The notes: a model not told the origin generated them from the letters alone. A stretch of DNA of 64,000 bases from Streptomyces sp. V4I2 (GCF_030817655.1 NZ_JAUSZM010000003.1:10106001-10170000); one strand, 5' to 3'; counted from the stretch's first letter, positions 44,179 to 53,537 are shown. Made by a program: numbers and translations.

Positions 44179-45462
44179 TCAAGCCCGGCCGTGTGCCTCA
44201 TGCGAGCGTCGTGACAGGGAGTCGATGACCACGGCGGCGAAGAGCACGCCGCCCGTGATGATGAACTGGACGGCGGTGGGGGTGTCCGTGATCGACATGC
44301 CTGAGGCGATCGACTGGATGATCAGGATGCCGAGCACCGCGTTCCAGGGCGAGCCGCGTCCCCCGAACAGACTGGCGCCGCCGATGACCGCTGCGGCGAT
44401 GGCGTTGAGCAGCAGGATGCCGGAGCCGGAGTTCTGGCTCACGGAGGTGATCCGTGAGGCCAGGAACAGGCCGCCGACCGCGGCCATGGTGCCCGAGACC
44501 GCGAGGACCGCGGTCCGCACCCGAGTCACGCTGAGGCTGGCGCGACGGGCCGCCTCGACGCCCCCGCCCAGGGCGTAGACCTGCCGCCCGTAGTGCGTGC
44601 GGCGGAGAACGACGTCGAGGCCGGCCACGAGCACGAGGAAGAGCAGGAGGGCGAGAGGCAGGCCCTGGAACCGGTTGAGCACATACGCGGCCGCCAACGC
44701 GATCACCGCGAGTGCTCCGCTGCGCGCCGCGATTCCCCGCAGCGAGCGATGCGGCATGCCGACGGCCTTGCGCCGCCGTCTGTCCTGGTGGGACACGAGG
44801 AAGACCACGCCCGCCGCGCCCGCGGCCACGCCGTAGGCGACGCCGTCATGGGTGAAGTAGTAGCTGGTCAGCTTGGCCACCAGCCCGTTCTCGTCGAGAT
44901 TGATGGTGCCGCTGGTCCCGAGGATGGAGAGCATGAAGCCGTTCCACGTGAGCAGCCCCGCGAGCGTGACGACGAAGGCCGGTACCCGGGTCCTGGCGAA
45001 GGAGTAGCCCTGAACGGTTCCCGCCGCGGTGCCCGCGAGCACCGCGACGATGAGGGCGAGCCATTCCGGCACGCCGTTGTTCACGTTCAGGACGGCGAAG
45101 ACAGCCGCCGCGAGGCCGCTGATCGAGCCGACCGACAGGTCGAGTTCACCGAGCAGCAGCACGAAGACGATACCGACCGCGATCAGTCCGGTGCCCACGA
45201 TGTCCACGCTGAGATTGGACAGGTTCCGGGGCGAGAGGAAGTTCTCGTTGAGTGCCTGGAAGATGATCCAGACCGTGACGAGGACGAGGACGACAGGGAG
45301 CGAGCCCAGTTCGCCGGCCCTCACCTTGCGCCGGACGACGGCACCCCAGCCCTGCACCGCGCGGGTGACGGCCTGCCCGCGGTGCGGCTGGCGGGTCTTG
45401 GCGGTGGGCGCGGCGGGTTCGGGCTGCGTGTCGTCCGCCATGTTGCGCATCCCTTTCACCAT
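44179..45462 (-). CDS. Sugar ABC transporter permease (xylose/ribose type)
   Basis: 427 residues, a polytopic permease of the RbsC/XylH family for monosaccharide import. Helix-rich from about 55. The family segment 'LLGELDLSVGSISGLAAAVF' is at about 105-125 and the EAA-like region 'GGGVEAARRASLSVTRVRTA' at about 300. 'RITSVSQNSGSGILLLNAIA' and 'VIGGASLFGGRGSPWNAVLG' are also typical. The ATG at 45462 follows GGAGGC and overlaps the end of the ATPase gene by 7 bp. It works with the ATPase (45456-46238) and the binding lipoprotein (46276-47364) as one transporter. The 3' end stops 4 bp from the neighbouring fossil. Confidence 0.92.
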   Translation of the reverse strand: MVKGMRNMADDTQPEPAAPTAKTRQPHRGQAVTRAVQGWGAVVRRKVRAGELGSLPVVLVLVTVWIIFQALNENFLSPRNLSNLSVDIVGTGLIAVGIVFVLLLGELDLSVGSISGLAAAVFAVLNVNNGVPEWLALIVAVLAGTAAGTVQGYSFARTRVPAFVVTLAGLLTWNGFMLSILGTSGTINLDENGLVAKLTSYYFTHDGVAYGVAAGAAGVVFLVSHQDRRRRKAVGMPHRSLRGIAARSGALAVIALAAAYVLNRFQGLPLALLLFLVLVAGLDVVLRRTHYGRQVYALGGGVEAARRASLSVTRVRTAVLAVSGTMAAVGGLFLASRITSVSQNSGSGILLLNAIAAAVIGGASLFGGRGSPWNAVLGILIIQSIASGMSITDTPTAVQFIITGGVLFAAVVIDSLSRRSHEAHGRA

Positions 45463-46238
45463 CCAGCCTCCCGGTGGGCCATCCGGCGCGGCACGTTTTC
45501 CGTGGCGCCGGTGACGGAGGAGATGATCTGTTCCTGAGAAGCGGTGCTCACGTTGAAGAAGCCGTTGTTGCGGCCGAGCCGCAGGACGGCGGCCCGGTCC
45601 GCGAGAGCTTTGACGTCCCCCATGTTGTGGCTGATGAGCAGTACTCCCAGACCGCGGTCACGGAACTGGTCGACGAGGTCCAGGACCTCGGTCGTCTGGT
45701 CGAAGCCGAGCGCCGCGGTCGGTTCGTCCAGGAGGAGGAGCCGCGGGTCACCGAGGAGCGAGCGGGCGATGGCGACCGTCTGCCGCTGACCGCTGGACAG
45801 TGACACGACGGGGGCACGCAGATCAGGAATGCTCCTGGTCAGGCCCTCCAAAAGGTGTCTGGTGCGGCGCTCCATCTCCACCTCGTCGAGGAAGCCGAAC
45901 CGGCGGATCTCCCGCCCGAGGTAGACATTGCCCACGACGTCGAGGTTTCCGCACAGGGCGAGGTCCTGGTAGACGGTGGCGATACCGAGGTCACGGGCGT
46001 CGTGGGGGCGCTTGATGTGGACCGTCCGGCCCTCCCACCTGATGACGCCCCGGTCCGCGGGCGTCACTCCGGAGATCGCTTTGACCAGGGTGGATTTGCC
46101 GGCCCCGTTGTCGCCCAGCAGGGCCACGACCTCACCGGCGCGAATCTCCAGCTCGATGTCCGTGAGGACCTCGACGACGCCGAAGCGCTTGCACACGCCG
46201 TGCAGCGCCAGCAAGGGGGGAGTCGGCACGGAGAACAT
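45456..46238 (-). CDS. Sugar ABC transporter ATP-binding protein
   Basis: A 260-residue ATPase with a single nucleotide-binding domain. Walker A 'LLGDNGAGKSTLVKAISG' is at about 41-58. The ABC signature is 'LSSGQRQTVAIARSLL' and Walker B is 'RLLLLDEPTAALG', followed by 'VLLISHNMGD' with the switch His. Many monosaccharide systems use two fused domains (about 500 residues); this is the half-size version (XylG/FrcA-like). 'YQDLALCGNLDVVGNVYLGR' is the Q-loop segment of the sugar type. It is translated in step with the permease. Confidence 0.93.
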   Translation of the reverse strand: MFSVPTPPLLALHGVCKRFGVVEVLTDIELEIRAGEVVALLGDNGAGKSTLVKAISGVTPADRGVIRWEGRTVHIKRPHDARDLGIATVYQDLALCGNLDVVGNVYLGREIRRFGFLDEVEMERRTRHLLEGLTRSIPDLRAPVVSLSSGQRQTVAIARSLLGDPRLLLLDEPTAALGFDQTTEVLDLVDQFRDRGLGVLLISHNMGDVKALADRAAVLRLGRNNGFFNVSTASQEQIISSVTGATENVPRRMAHREAGW

Positions 46239-46275
46239 CTCCTTCCCGGACCGGACCTCGTGAGGAACCGACCAG

Positions 46276-47364
46276 TCAGGTCAGCCCGGCCTCATTGCAG
46301 GCGGTGGCGAGTCGGGGCGTACAGATCTGCCGGATCGTGTACACGCCGTCTTTCACCAAGGTGTCCTTGATGTTGTCGACCGTCACGGACACGGGGGCGA
46401 GCATGACGGCCGGAACCTCCTCGCCCGTGCTGGTCCGCACCTTGTCCGGGGCAACCGGGGTGAGGGTTTCACCGCGGGCCGCCGCCACGGCCAAGGCGGC
46501 TCCGGCGGACGCCTCGGGGCCGAAGGGCTTGTAGACGGTCATGTACTGATCGCCGTCCACGATGCGCCGTACGGCTGCCAGTTCGGCGTCCTGCCCGGTG
46601 ACCGGGGGCAGCGGATCGACCTTGTTCGCCTTGAGGGCGGTGATGCTGCCGGCGGCGAGGCCGTCGTTGGCGGCGTAGACCCCGTTGATGTTGCCGACGC
46701 CGAGGGCCGAGATGGCGCCGGACATGTTCATGTTCGCAGTCTCCGTCCGCCACTGGAGGGTGTCGTACTCCTTGCCGATCCTCACCCTCCCCTCAAGCAC
46801 GGACAGCGCGCCCTTCTTGAACGACACGGCGTTGGGGTCACTGGGATCGCCGTTCATCATGACGATCTGGCCGTCGCTCACCGTGTCACCCATGGCCTTC
46901 AGGAGCGACCTGCCCTGGAGCTTGCCGACTTCCTCGCCGTCGAACGAGACGTAGCCTGCGATCGGGCCCTCCGCGAGGCGGTCGTAGGCGATGACCGGGA
47001 TGTCCGCCTCGTCGGCCTTCCTGACCGCGGCGCCGAGTGATCTGGCGTCGACGGCCACGAGCACGATGGCATCGACTCCCTTGGCGATCATCGAGTTCAT
47101 CTGTTCCTGCTGGACGGCCACATCGCCCTTGGCGTTGGTGTGCTCGACCACGCAGTCGGCGCACAGCTCGTCGATCTTCCTTTCGAGCAGGGGCCGGTCC
47201 TGCCCCTCCCAACGAGCCGTGGTGGCGTCCGGCAGGAGCAGGCCGATCCTCGGTGCCTCGTCCCCGCCGCTGTCTTTCCCGGCCTCGGGCCCGCAGGCCG
47301 CGAGGGCGACGGCCGTGGAGACGGCGGACATGGCGAGGGCCGCCTCCCGTGTGCAGGCCTTCAT
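46276..47364 (-). CDS. Sugar-binding lipoprotein of the ABC transporter
   Basis: 362 residues. Signal peptide with lipobox 'VALAACG' (lipidated Cys at about 24). The type I periplasmic-binding fold of the XylF/RbsB class follows: 'RIGLLLPDATTARWEGQDRP', 'MIAKGVDAIVLVAVDARSLG', 'IPVIAYDRLAEGPIAGYVSF', 'VMMNGDPSDPNAVSFKKGAL', 'VYAANDGLAAGSITALKANK', 'GQDAELAAVRRIVDGDQYMT'. The 'YVSFD' and 'MMNGDP' stretches are typical of xylose-binding proteins. The ATG at 47364 follows GAAGGAGGTC. It diverges from the switch-protein gene, which is coupled to a close paralogue (50415-51497). The two share most motifs and their C-terminal ends. Confidence 0.93.
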   Translation of the reverse strand: MKACTREAALAMSAVSTAVALAACGPEAGKDSGGDEAPRIGLLLPDATTARWEGQDRPLLERKIDELCADCVVEHTNAKGDVAVQQEQMNSMIAKGVDAIVLVAVDARSLGAAVRKADEADIPVIAYDRLAEGPIAGYVSFDGEEVGKLQGRSLLKAMGDTVSDGQIVMMNGDPSDPNAVSFKKGALSVLEGRVRIGKEYDTLQWRTETANMNMSGAISALGVGNINGVYAANDGLAAGSITALKANKVDPLPPVTGQDAELAAVRRIVDGDQYMTVYKPFGPEASAGAALAVAAARGETLTPVAPDKVRTSTGEEVPAVMLAPVSVTVDNIKDTLVKDGVYTIRQICTPRLATACNEAGLT

Positions 47365-47868
47365 GCGCGGGACCTCCTTCGTCGGCTACCCGTGACCGGC
47401 CGTCGACGGGCGTGAGATCCAACGGCCGCGCCCCGCCGGCGTTCGCCAGGCGGCGCACGACCGGTGCACGCAGAACCGGCGGCGGGCGCGTGTGGGACAC
47501 GGCGTGCGGGGCCCGCACGAGGTCGAGGCCCTGTCAGCAGGGCGTGACGGCGTGCGACGCCAATCGCTGTGGTGAGTCTGCTCGCGTGCTGAGGCCTCCG
47601 CCCGACCGCCCCGGCATCGGCAGTCGGCCGGCCGCCGCGATGCCGAAGCCCGACGTCAGGCTCCAACGCACCGCGTGGAAGGAGCAACACGACCACGTCG
47701 TCAGTGTGGCACCGGGGGCGGTGATCTGCGAATGCACCGGCCCTCCGCGGCCCGTGACCACAACCATGAATCTGTCCGTTTCCTTCGTATATGAGACTCT
47801 GGTAGGTGGGTGCCTGGCTCTCCCAGCGCATCGGCACCTGCGCCATGGGCGGGAGGTACGTTGCGGAC
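47365..47868. other. Divergent intergenic region between sugar transporter and PP2C switch gene
   Basis: About 504 bp. Adjacent to the lipoprotein start is its ribosome site. Closer to the switch gene is an AT-richer tract near 47775-47800 (TTTCCTTCGTATATGAGACT) that could hold its promoter. I see no coding frame and no strong dyad. Confidence 0.45.
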
Positions 47869-50418
47869 ATGCCTCATGACGGCCGGGCCCGGGCCGGAGT
47901 CAGCGAGTTGCGGGCAGCCGAGGCCGGCACGGCAGGCAGTGGATCTCCTCAGCCTGCGATGCCGGAGGCCGCCGTGAGCGATCGGGCCCTGACATTCGCC
48001 GGCGTGGAGCTGGCAGCGGTCTATGTGCCCGACGCCGACAACGAAGAGCTTCGGCTGGTGGAGACGGCCGGACGCGCCACTTCCCCGTACGGCGTGCCGG
48101 AGGGAGTGCTGGAGCGTCTGCCGCTGTCCGGTGGCTCACCCGCGGCGCACGCCTTCCACACCGACCGGCCCGTGTGGCTCACGCCGGCCGTACTCGCCTC
48201 CTACTTCGAGAACGCGCCGGCGCCACCGCGAGCGGAGATGGCCCTCGGCGCGCTGCCTCTCGCGTCCGGGAGCAGACGGCTGGGCTGCCTGGTCGTCATG
48301 GGCGGGTCCGTGGACGGCTTCGCGGCCGAGCAACGGCGCTTCCTGGAGCGCTATGCCGACGCGATCGCCAACCTGTTGCAGGCCGGGACCGGCCGCCCCG
48401 ACCCTTCGGCCGTGCTGTATCCCGCGCTGCGGAGTCTGTGCGTGGGCACCTTCGTCCTGGTGCCGGACACCGGCCTGATCGAGGCGGACGAGGCGCTGCT
48501 CGAACTGGTCGGCATCACGCCGGACGACTTCGACGGCAAGGCCGACACCCTGCTCGCGCACGCCCTCCCGGAGGACATGCACGCACTCATGTCGCTCCTG
48601 GAACCCAAAGGCCAGGCATACGACCGGCGGGAGTTGGAGTTCCGTGTCCGGCGCCCTACCGGTGAAATGCGCTGGCTGAGTCTGAGCTGCCGAACGGCGG
48701 CGGGCACCGACGCTCGGCCGGAGCAGGTGCTGGGCGTGGTGACGGCGACCTCGGTTCTGAGCCGGAGCGCCGATGACGTCTCCAGGATCCAGTGGCTGAC
48801 CGCCGCACTCGATGCCGCGGCCACGGTCAGTGACGTCGGCCGAGTGGCCGTCACCGCGCTGCGCGAGCCGCTGGGCGCCGACCGCGTAGCACTCGCCGAA
48901 CTGCACGAAGACCGGCTCGTGGTCACCGTGCTGGACCCGCCGCAGCCCGCCGCCTGGCCGGAGATGTGGCGCTCCCAGTGGCGTTCGGAATGGCCCGACG
49001 CGCCGGTCAGCGCTCTTCCCACCCTGCAGATGGCTCTGCAGGACGGACGTATGGACCTGTGGCCCGCCGGGTCGGCCCTCGAATCCGGACTGGCAGGCAT
49101 CGGCAGCGGCGGTCTGGCCGTGCTGCCGCTCCCCGCCAAGGGACGGGTCGCCGGCGTGTGCCTGGTCGGCTGGGACCAGCCGCACGAGTTCGTCCCCGAG
49201 GAACGAACCCTGCTGACCGCCACCGCCGCGCTGGTCGGACAGGCCCTCCAGCGTGCGCACGCGCACGACGCGGAGCAGGAACTCGCGACGATGCTCCAGC
49301 GCAGCCTGCTGCCCCGACGCCTTCCGGAACTGCCCGGGTGCACGGCCGTCGCACGTTATCTGCCCGCCATGAGGGGTTTGCAGGTGGGCGGTGACTGGTA
49401 CGACGTCATCGCCCTGTCCGAGGAGCGGGTCGCACTGGTCATCGGTGACGTGCAGGGACACAGCGCCGGAGCCGCGACGATCATGGGCCAGATGCGTACC
49501 GCGGTCAGGGCGTATGCGGTGGAGGGCCATCCGCCCGACGTGGTCGTGTCCCACGCCAACCGCCTCCTCGTCGGCATGGAGACCGATCTGTTCGCCACGT
49601 GTTGTTATGTCGAACTGGACCTGGAGGAGGGCAACACCCTGTTCGTACGGGCCGGCCACCTCTCACCGCTGGTGCGCCATCCTGACGGACGTACCGAGGA
49701 GGTGGAGGTCGAAGGCGGGCTTCCGCTCGGCATCCTCGCCGAGGCGGAGTTCCCCATGACCGCGCTCGCGCTGGAGCCCGGCACGGTGCTCGCCCTGGTC
49801 ACCGACGGTCTGGTCGAGGCCTCCGACCTGCCCTTGGACGAGGGCATGCACCGCACGCGCACCGCACTCGCCGCGGCCGATCCGGCCGACCCGGGGCGCA
49901 TGGCCGACGAACTGCTCGGCGACGTCGGCCGACGTGAGGACGACGTGGCGCTGTTGCTGCTGCGCTACGACGGCCTGAAGACGCGGCCGATCCGGGCCGA
50001 CTGGGTGGTGTGGCGGCTGCCCGACGCCGTCATGCACGCCCGCCGCTTCACCGCGCGCACTCTGCGCCGGTGGAAAACCGAGGAAGCAGCCGACACGGTG
50101 CTCCTGGTCGTGTCCGAGCTGGTCACCAATGCGCTGGTGCACACCCAGGGGCCCGTACGCGTGGATCTGACGCTGCGTGGTGACCGGGTACGCGTCAGTG
50201 TGAGCGACTCCTCGCCCCGGGCGCCCGCAAAACCGGTGATCGTGGACTGGGAGTCGACCGGCGGCCGGGGCCTGCTTCTGGTCGAGGCGATGTCGGACTC
50301 CTTCGGTTCGATGCCCGTGGCCGGCGGAAAGCAGGTGTGGAGCGAGATCGCTGTGCCGCGTTCCGAGTCCGCATCCGCGGACTCGGAACCCCGGCCAGAA
50401 CGAGGGGTCCTGCCATGA
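47869..50418 (+). CDS. GAF/PAS-PP2C-HATPase switch protein (SpoIIE-type phosphatase fused to anti-sigma kinase domain)
   Basis: 849 residues, cytosolic. From the N-terminus: a GAF-like sensor (about 30-180), a PAS-like region (about 190-310, 'RRPTGEMRWLSLSCRT'), a second GAF (about 320-450), a SpoIIE/PP2C domain (about 470-700, with 'QVGGDWYDVIALSE', 'VALVIGDVQGHSAGAATIMG', 'VLALVTDGLVEASD' and 'RREDDVALLLLR'), and a C-terminal GHKL ATPase (about 705-835, 'VLLVVSELVTNALVHTQGPV', 'GGRGLLLVEAM'). Such proteins can both dephosphorylate and phosphorylate anti-anti-sigma factors. No such partner is encoded here. The next gene, a sugar-binding lipoprotein, starts within its stop codon (ATGA). The ATG at 47869 has GGGAGG about 12 bp upstream. 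Confidence 0.92.
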   Translation: MPHDGRARAGVSELRAAEAGTAGSGSPQPAMPEAAVSDRALTFAGVELAAVYVPDADNEELRLVETAGRATSPYGVPEGVLERLPLSGGSPAAHAFHTDRPVWLTPAVLASYFENAPAPPRAEMALGALPLASGSRRLGCLVVMGGSVDGFAAEQRRFLERYADAIANLLQAGTGRPDPSAVLYPALRSLCVGTFVLVPDTGLIEADEALLELVGITPDDFDGKADTLLAHALPEDMHALMSLLEPKGQAYDRRELEFRVRRPTGEMRWLSLSCRTAAGTDARPEQVLGVVTATSVLSRSADDVSRIQWLTAALDAAATVSDVGRVAVTALREPLGADRVALAELHEDRLVVTVLDPPQPAAWPEMWRSQWRSEWPDAPVSALPTLQMALQDGRMDLWPAGSALESGLAGIGSGGLAVLPLPAKGRVAGVCLVGWDQPHEFVPEERTLLTATAALVGQALQRAHAHDAEQELATMLQRSLLPRRLPELPGCTAVARYLPAMRGLQVGGDWYDVIALSEERVALVIGDVQGHSAGAATIMGQMRTAVRAYAVEGHPPDVVVSHANRLLVGMETDLFATCCYVELDLEEGNTLFVRAGHLSPLVRHPDGRTEEVEVEGGLPLGILAEAEFPMTALALEPGTVLALVTDGLVEASDLPLDEGMHRTRTALAAADPADPGRMADELLGDVGRREDDVALLLLRYDGLKTRPIRADWVVWRLPDAVMHARRFTARTLRRWKTEEAADTVLLVVSELVTNALVHTQGPVRVDLTLRGDRVRVSVSDSSPRAPAKPVIVDWESTGGRGLLLVEAMSDSFGSMPVAGGKQVWSEIAVPRSESASADSEPRPERGVLP

Positions 50419-51497
50419 GGACACGTATCCGGCATGTCGTCGCGGCGCTGGTCGCCGGCCTCATGACGATCCCCTTGGCCGCCTGCGGAGGAGACGACGA
50501 GGCGAGCACGGACAGCTTCACCGTCGGCCTGCTGCTGCCCAGCCGAGCGCTCCCGCGCTGGGAACACTCCGACAAGCCTTTCATCGAGCAGCACCTGAAG
50601 AAACTCTGTCCCCGCTGCACGATGGAGTACGCCAACGCCGAGAACGACGCGACGAGGCAGCTGCAGCAGGTCACCTCCATGATCACCAAGGGGGTCGGAG
50701 TTCTGATCCTCGACGCCGCCGACACCAGGGCGCTGCGCTCCTCCATCCGGCAGGCACAGCAGGAGGGAATCCCCGTCGTCGCCTACGACCGGCTCGCCGA
50801 AGGGCCGATCTCCGGCTACGTCAGCTTCGACGGTGCTCAGGTCGGCAAGCTCCAGGGCGAGGCGCTCCTGAAGGCCATGGGTGAAACAGCAGACGACGAG
50901 AACGTCGTCATGATGAACGGCGATCCCACCAGCCCCAACGCGGCGTCGTACCGCGAGGGCGCCCTGTCCGTCCTCAAGGGCAAGACGAAGATCGCCAGGT
51001 CGTACGACACCCTGGGCTGGACCACGGCGAACGCCCACGCCAACATGTCCGCTGCCGTGTCGGCTCTGGGCCCGAACCGAATCGGCGGGGTCCTGGCAGC
51101 CAACGACGCCATCGCGGCAGGCGTCATCGCCGCCCTCAAAGCCGCCCGGGTGCGAGAACTTCCACCGATCACCGGCCAGGACGCCGAACTCGCGGCTGTG
51201 CAGCGCGTCATCAGAGGCGAGCAGTACATGACGGTGTACAAACCATTCAAAGCGGAAGCCGCCGCAGTCGCAGCCATGGCTGTCGCCCTGGGACGCGGCG
51301 AGGACGCCCGCGACATCGCCACGACGGCAACCGACAGCCCCACCACCCAGAACATCCCGTCCGTCCTGCTCACTTCGACCGCGGTGACGGCCGACACCAT
51401 CAAGCAGACACTCGTCAAGGACGGCGTGTACAGCGTCGACCAGATCTGCACCCGGGAGCTCCGGCCCGCCTGTGACGAGGCCGGACTCACCCGGTGA
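50415..51497 (+). CDS. Sugar-binding lipoprotein, coupled to the switch protein
   Basis: 360 residues. Signal peptide with lipobox 'IPLAACGG' (Cys at about 25), then the XylF-like fold: 'VGLLLPSRALPRWEHSDKPF', 'MITKGVGVLILDAADTRALR', 'VVAYDRLAEGPISGYVSFDG', 'VVMMNGDPTSPNAASYREG'. It is a clear paralogue of the transporter binding protein at 46276-47364, down to the C-terminus ('TLVKDGVY', 'QIC', 'ACDEAGL'). It has no transporter of its own: its only partner is the switch protein, whose stop overlaps its start in ATGA. It may sense the same sugar and relay the signal, or share the ABC transporter. Either would be inference. Confidence 0.9.
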   Translation: MRTRIRHVVAALVAGLMTIPLAACGGDDEASTDSFTVGLLLPSRALPRWEHSDKPFIEQHLKKLCPRCTMEYANAENDATRQLQQVTSMITKGVGVLILDAADTRALRSSIRQAQQEGIPVVAYDRLAEGPISGYVSFDGAQVGKLQGEALLKAMGETADDENVVMMNGDPTSPNAASYREGALSVLKGKTKIARSYDTLGWTTANAHANMSAAVSALGPNRIGGVLAANDAIAAGVIAALKAARVRELPPITGQDAELAAVQRVIRGEQYMTVYKPFKAEAAAVAAMAVALGRGEDARDIATTATDSPTTQNIPSVLLTSTAVTADTIKQTLVKDGVYSVDQICTRELRPACDEAGLTR

Positions 51498-51675
51498 GGG
51501 CACTGTCCGGTGCTCGGCGTTGCTCTGGGGCGGACGGGTCCAAGAACTTCAGGAGTCCAAGAGCGATGAGTCTCGCCGTGGTTGCCGGTCTCCCTATTGC
51601 AGGGCGTCGCGGGTCCGGTCGCCCGAAGGGAGCATCAGCCCCAACACGCGATCAACCGCACTCGTGGAGAACACC

Positions 51676-52254
51676 ATGACCGCTACCTACACCTTCGACG
51701 TCTTTTCCAGCCTCGACGGCTTCGGCGCCGCCGGCGGCAACTGGACCGGCTACTGGGGCAAACAAGGCCCCGAGCTCCTCGACCACCGCCTCGCCCTCTA
51801 CGGCGAGGAGCAGCGGATGGTCTTCGGGGCCAACACGTATCGGGCGTTCGCGCAGATGCTGGCCTCGAGTACCGAGGAGTCCGAGGTGCGTGACCCATGG
51901 GTCACCCGGATGAGGAACCTGCTGACAACGGTGGTGTCGACCACACTGGCGGAACCCCTCGACTGGCCGGACGCCAACGTCGTGAGCGGCGATGCCGTCG
52001 ACGTCGTCGCCCGGCTCAAGAAGGAGTCCGAGGTGCCGTTGCGCTCGCACGGCAGCCTGTCGATGAACCGGGCACTGATGGCCGCGGGCCTGGTCGACCG
52101 CGTCCAGGTGACACTCTTCCCCGTGATCACCGGTCAGACCGGACTGGACCCGATCTTCCAGGGTGCGGCCGACTTCGACCTCGAGCTGATCGAGCACCGG
52201 ACGCTCGACGGCCACATCCAAGAACTCATCTACCGGCCCGCCCTCCATGTCTGA
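51676..52254 (+). CDS. Dihydrofolate reductase family protein (RibD C-terminal-like)
   Basis: A 192-residue NADPH-dependent oxidoreductase of the DHFR-like/RibD-C fold. 'TYTFDVFSSLDGFGAAGGNW' at the N-terminus, 'MVFGANTYRAF' (about 50), 'VVSGDAVDVVARLKKESEVP' and 'LVDRVQVTLFPVITGQTGLD' are typical of the YyaP/YqjY group. These are not true DHFRs, and substrates are unknown. The ATG at 51676 follows GTGGAGAACACC at good spacing. It stands alone upstream of the tRNA. Confidence 0.85.
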   Translation: MTATYTFDVFSSLDGFGAAGGNWTGYWGKQGPELLDHRLALYGEEQRMVFGANTYRAFAQMLASSTEESEVRDPWVTRMRNLLTTVVSTTLAEPLDWPDANVVSGDAVDVVARLKKESEVPLRSHGSLSMNRALMAAGLVDRVQVTLFPVITGQTGLDPIFQGAADFDLELIEHRTLDGHIQELIYRPALHV

Positions 52255-52360
52255 GTCTTGCAGGACGAACCGGCGGTAGGTGTGCCCGCGTGCGGCGGAA
52301 CGCCGGGGGAAAACCCGTGGTGGCCGCCCGGCCGGGCGTGTCACGCTGGGACGCCACCGA

Positions 52361-52434
52361 AGGGGTGTAGCTCAGCTGGCCAGAGCGCCGGTCTCCAAAA
52401 CCGGATGCCGCAGGTTCGACTCCTGCCACCCCTG
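52361..52434 (+). tRNA. tRNA-Trp (CCA anticodon)
   Basis: A 74-nt cloverleaf fits completely: acceptor AGGGGTG / CACCCCT with discriminator G, D-stem GCTC / GAGC, anticodon stem CCGGT / ACCGG around loop CTCCAAA (anticodon CCA at 52395-52397) and T-stem GCAGG / CCTGC with TTCGACT. CCA is not encoded. It is far from secE-nusG, the usual site of tRNA-Trp in Streptomyces, so it may be an additional copy. Confidence 0.95.
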
Positions 52435-52561
52435 CTGTTGATCACGGTTCGAGCATCGAACAGGAGCCATCGCCCTGAGCCCCGTCGGGCGACCAGCTCC
52501 GGCGAGGGGCGCCAGGCGCCCGCCTGCTCGGAGTCCTCGGTGCTCAGGTCGGGCGACCGTT

Positions 52562-52830
52562 TCAGGGCACCGGCAGCAGGGTGGCGATCCGCTCCGAGAC
52601 GCGGTTGCGGGAGGTGACGATGACCTTGCCGGGTCCGTCGGTGGGGAAGTAGTTGCGCACCGTCTCAACGCCCGCGGCGTTGTCGAAGACGAGCAGCCAG
52701 TTGTCGTACGGCGCTCCGGTGCGCAGTGCCTCCAGTACGGCGGGCACGGCGGGGGCGCCCAGACTGGCCTGTCCGGTCGGGACGACGCGGTGCGGACGAC
52801 GCGCCAGCCGTTCGGGGACGTCTGCTCGTG
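52562..52830 (-). pseudogene. NB-ARC protein fragment (FxSxx-COOH system-like)
   Basis: The minus-strand frame has 'VPAVLEALRTGAPYDNWLLV', 'FDNAAGVETVRNYFPTDGPG' and 'KVIVTSRNRVSERIATLLPV', the Walker B to sensor region of NB-ARC/TPR proteins found in FxSxx-COOH systems. The P-loop and TPR parts are missing at both ends. A short relic only. Confidence 0.75.
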
Positions 52831-53295
52831 CGTGCTCACGCTCATGCCTCCTCGCCGGCGAGATCGGGCAAAGTGCCCGGCCGGGCGACCAGCGCCACGG
52901 CTGTACGTATGCCTGTTCTCCCCAGCGGGCACGGCGTGCCGTGCCGTCATCCGCGGACCCCTGGATTCACTCCAGCCGTGCGCCGACGCCGTCGGTGCGT
53001 GTCCGATCCGGACTGCGCAGGTGCAGCGCCGCATCCGGAGCGGGGGTGCGTGATGGAGGGTCTGCCCGGCGCGCGGACTCGATCCAGGCAGAGGCTTCCC
53101 GAAGTGCGGCGCGGCTCGTAGGTGTTGTTCTCTGGTGGGGGCCGGTTTTGCCGTGTAGCGTCACTGCCAGCTGTCGTGGTTCGCAGGACCTGCCCGCGCT
53201 TTGGCGCGGGCGCTTTGCTGTGCGGTGCCGAACCAGGGCGATCACCTCCAGGACCGCGCGGTGCGGCTCCTGAACATTGACTGAGAGGCACGAGC
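52831..53295. other. Intergenic, 465 bp, upstream region of the cold-shock gene
   Basis: No protein gene is recognised. It contains the hairpin GCCCGCGC-TTTG-GCGCGGGC (53192-53211), 85 bp before the csp start, possibly part of a leader or a terminator. Open frames here have no known family. Confidence 0.5.
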
Positions 53296-53499
53296 ATGGC
53301 CAGCGGAACCGTGAAGTGGTTCAACGCCGAAAAGGGCTTCGGCTTCATCGCCCAGGATGGCGGCGGACCGGACGTCTTCGCGCACTACTCCAACATCAAC
53401 GCCTCCGGCTTCCGCGAGCTGCAGGAGGGCCAGGCAGTCACCTTCGACATCACCCAGGGCCAGAAGGGCCCGCAGGCGGAGAACATCACCCCCGCCTGA
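53296..53499 (+). CDS. Cold-shock protein, CspA family
   Basis: A 67-residue single cold-shock domain that binds single-stranded RNA/DNA and melts mRNA structure. RNP1 is 'KGFGFIAQDG' (13-22) and RNP2 is 'DVFAHYSNI', where VFVHF is usual. 'MASGTVKWFNAEKGFGFI' is the family start. The length is standard. The ATG at 53296 follows GAGAGGC. A very strong terminator follows 10 bp after the stop. Confidence 0.96.
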   Translation: MASGTVKWFNAEKGFGFIAQDGGGPDVFAHYSNINASGFRELQEGQAVTFDITQGQKGPQAENITPA

Positions 53500-53509
53500 C
53501 CCGTGGCCT

Positions 53510-53537
53510 CCCCCAGGGCCTGAACAGGCCCTGGGGG
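53510..53537 (+). terminator. Strong terminator hairpin after the cold-shock gene
   Basis: Perfect 13-bp inverted repeat CCCCCAGGGCCTG / CAGGCCCTGGGGG with a 2-nt centre, directly after the csp stop codon. Confidence 0.92.
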
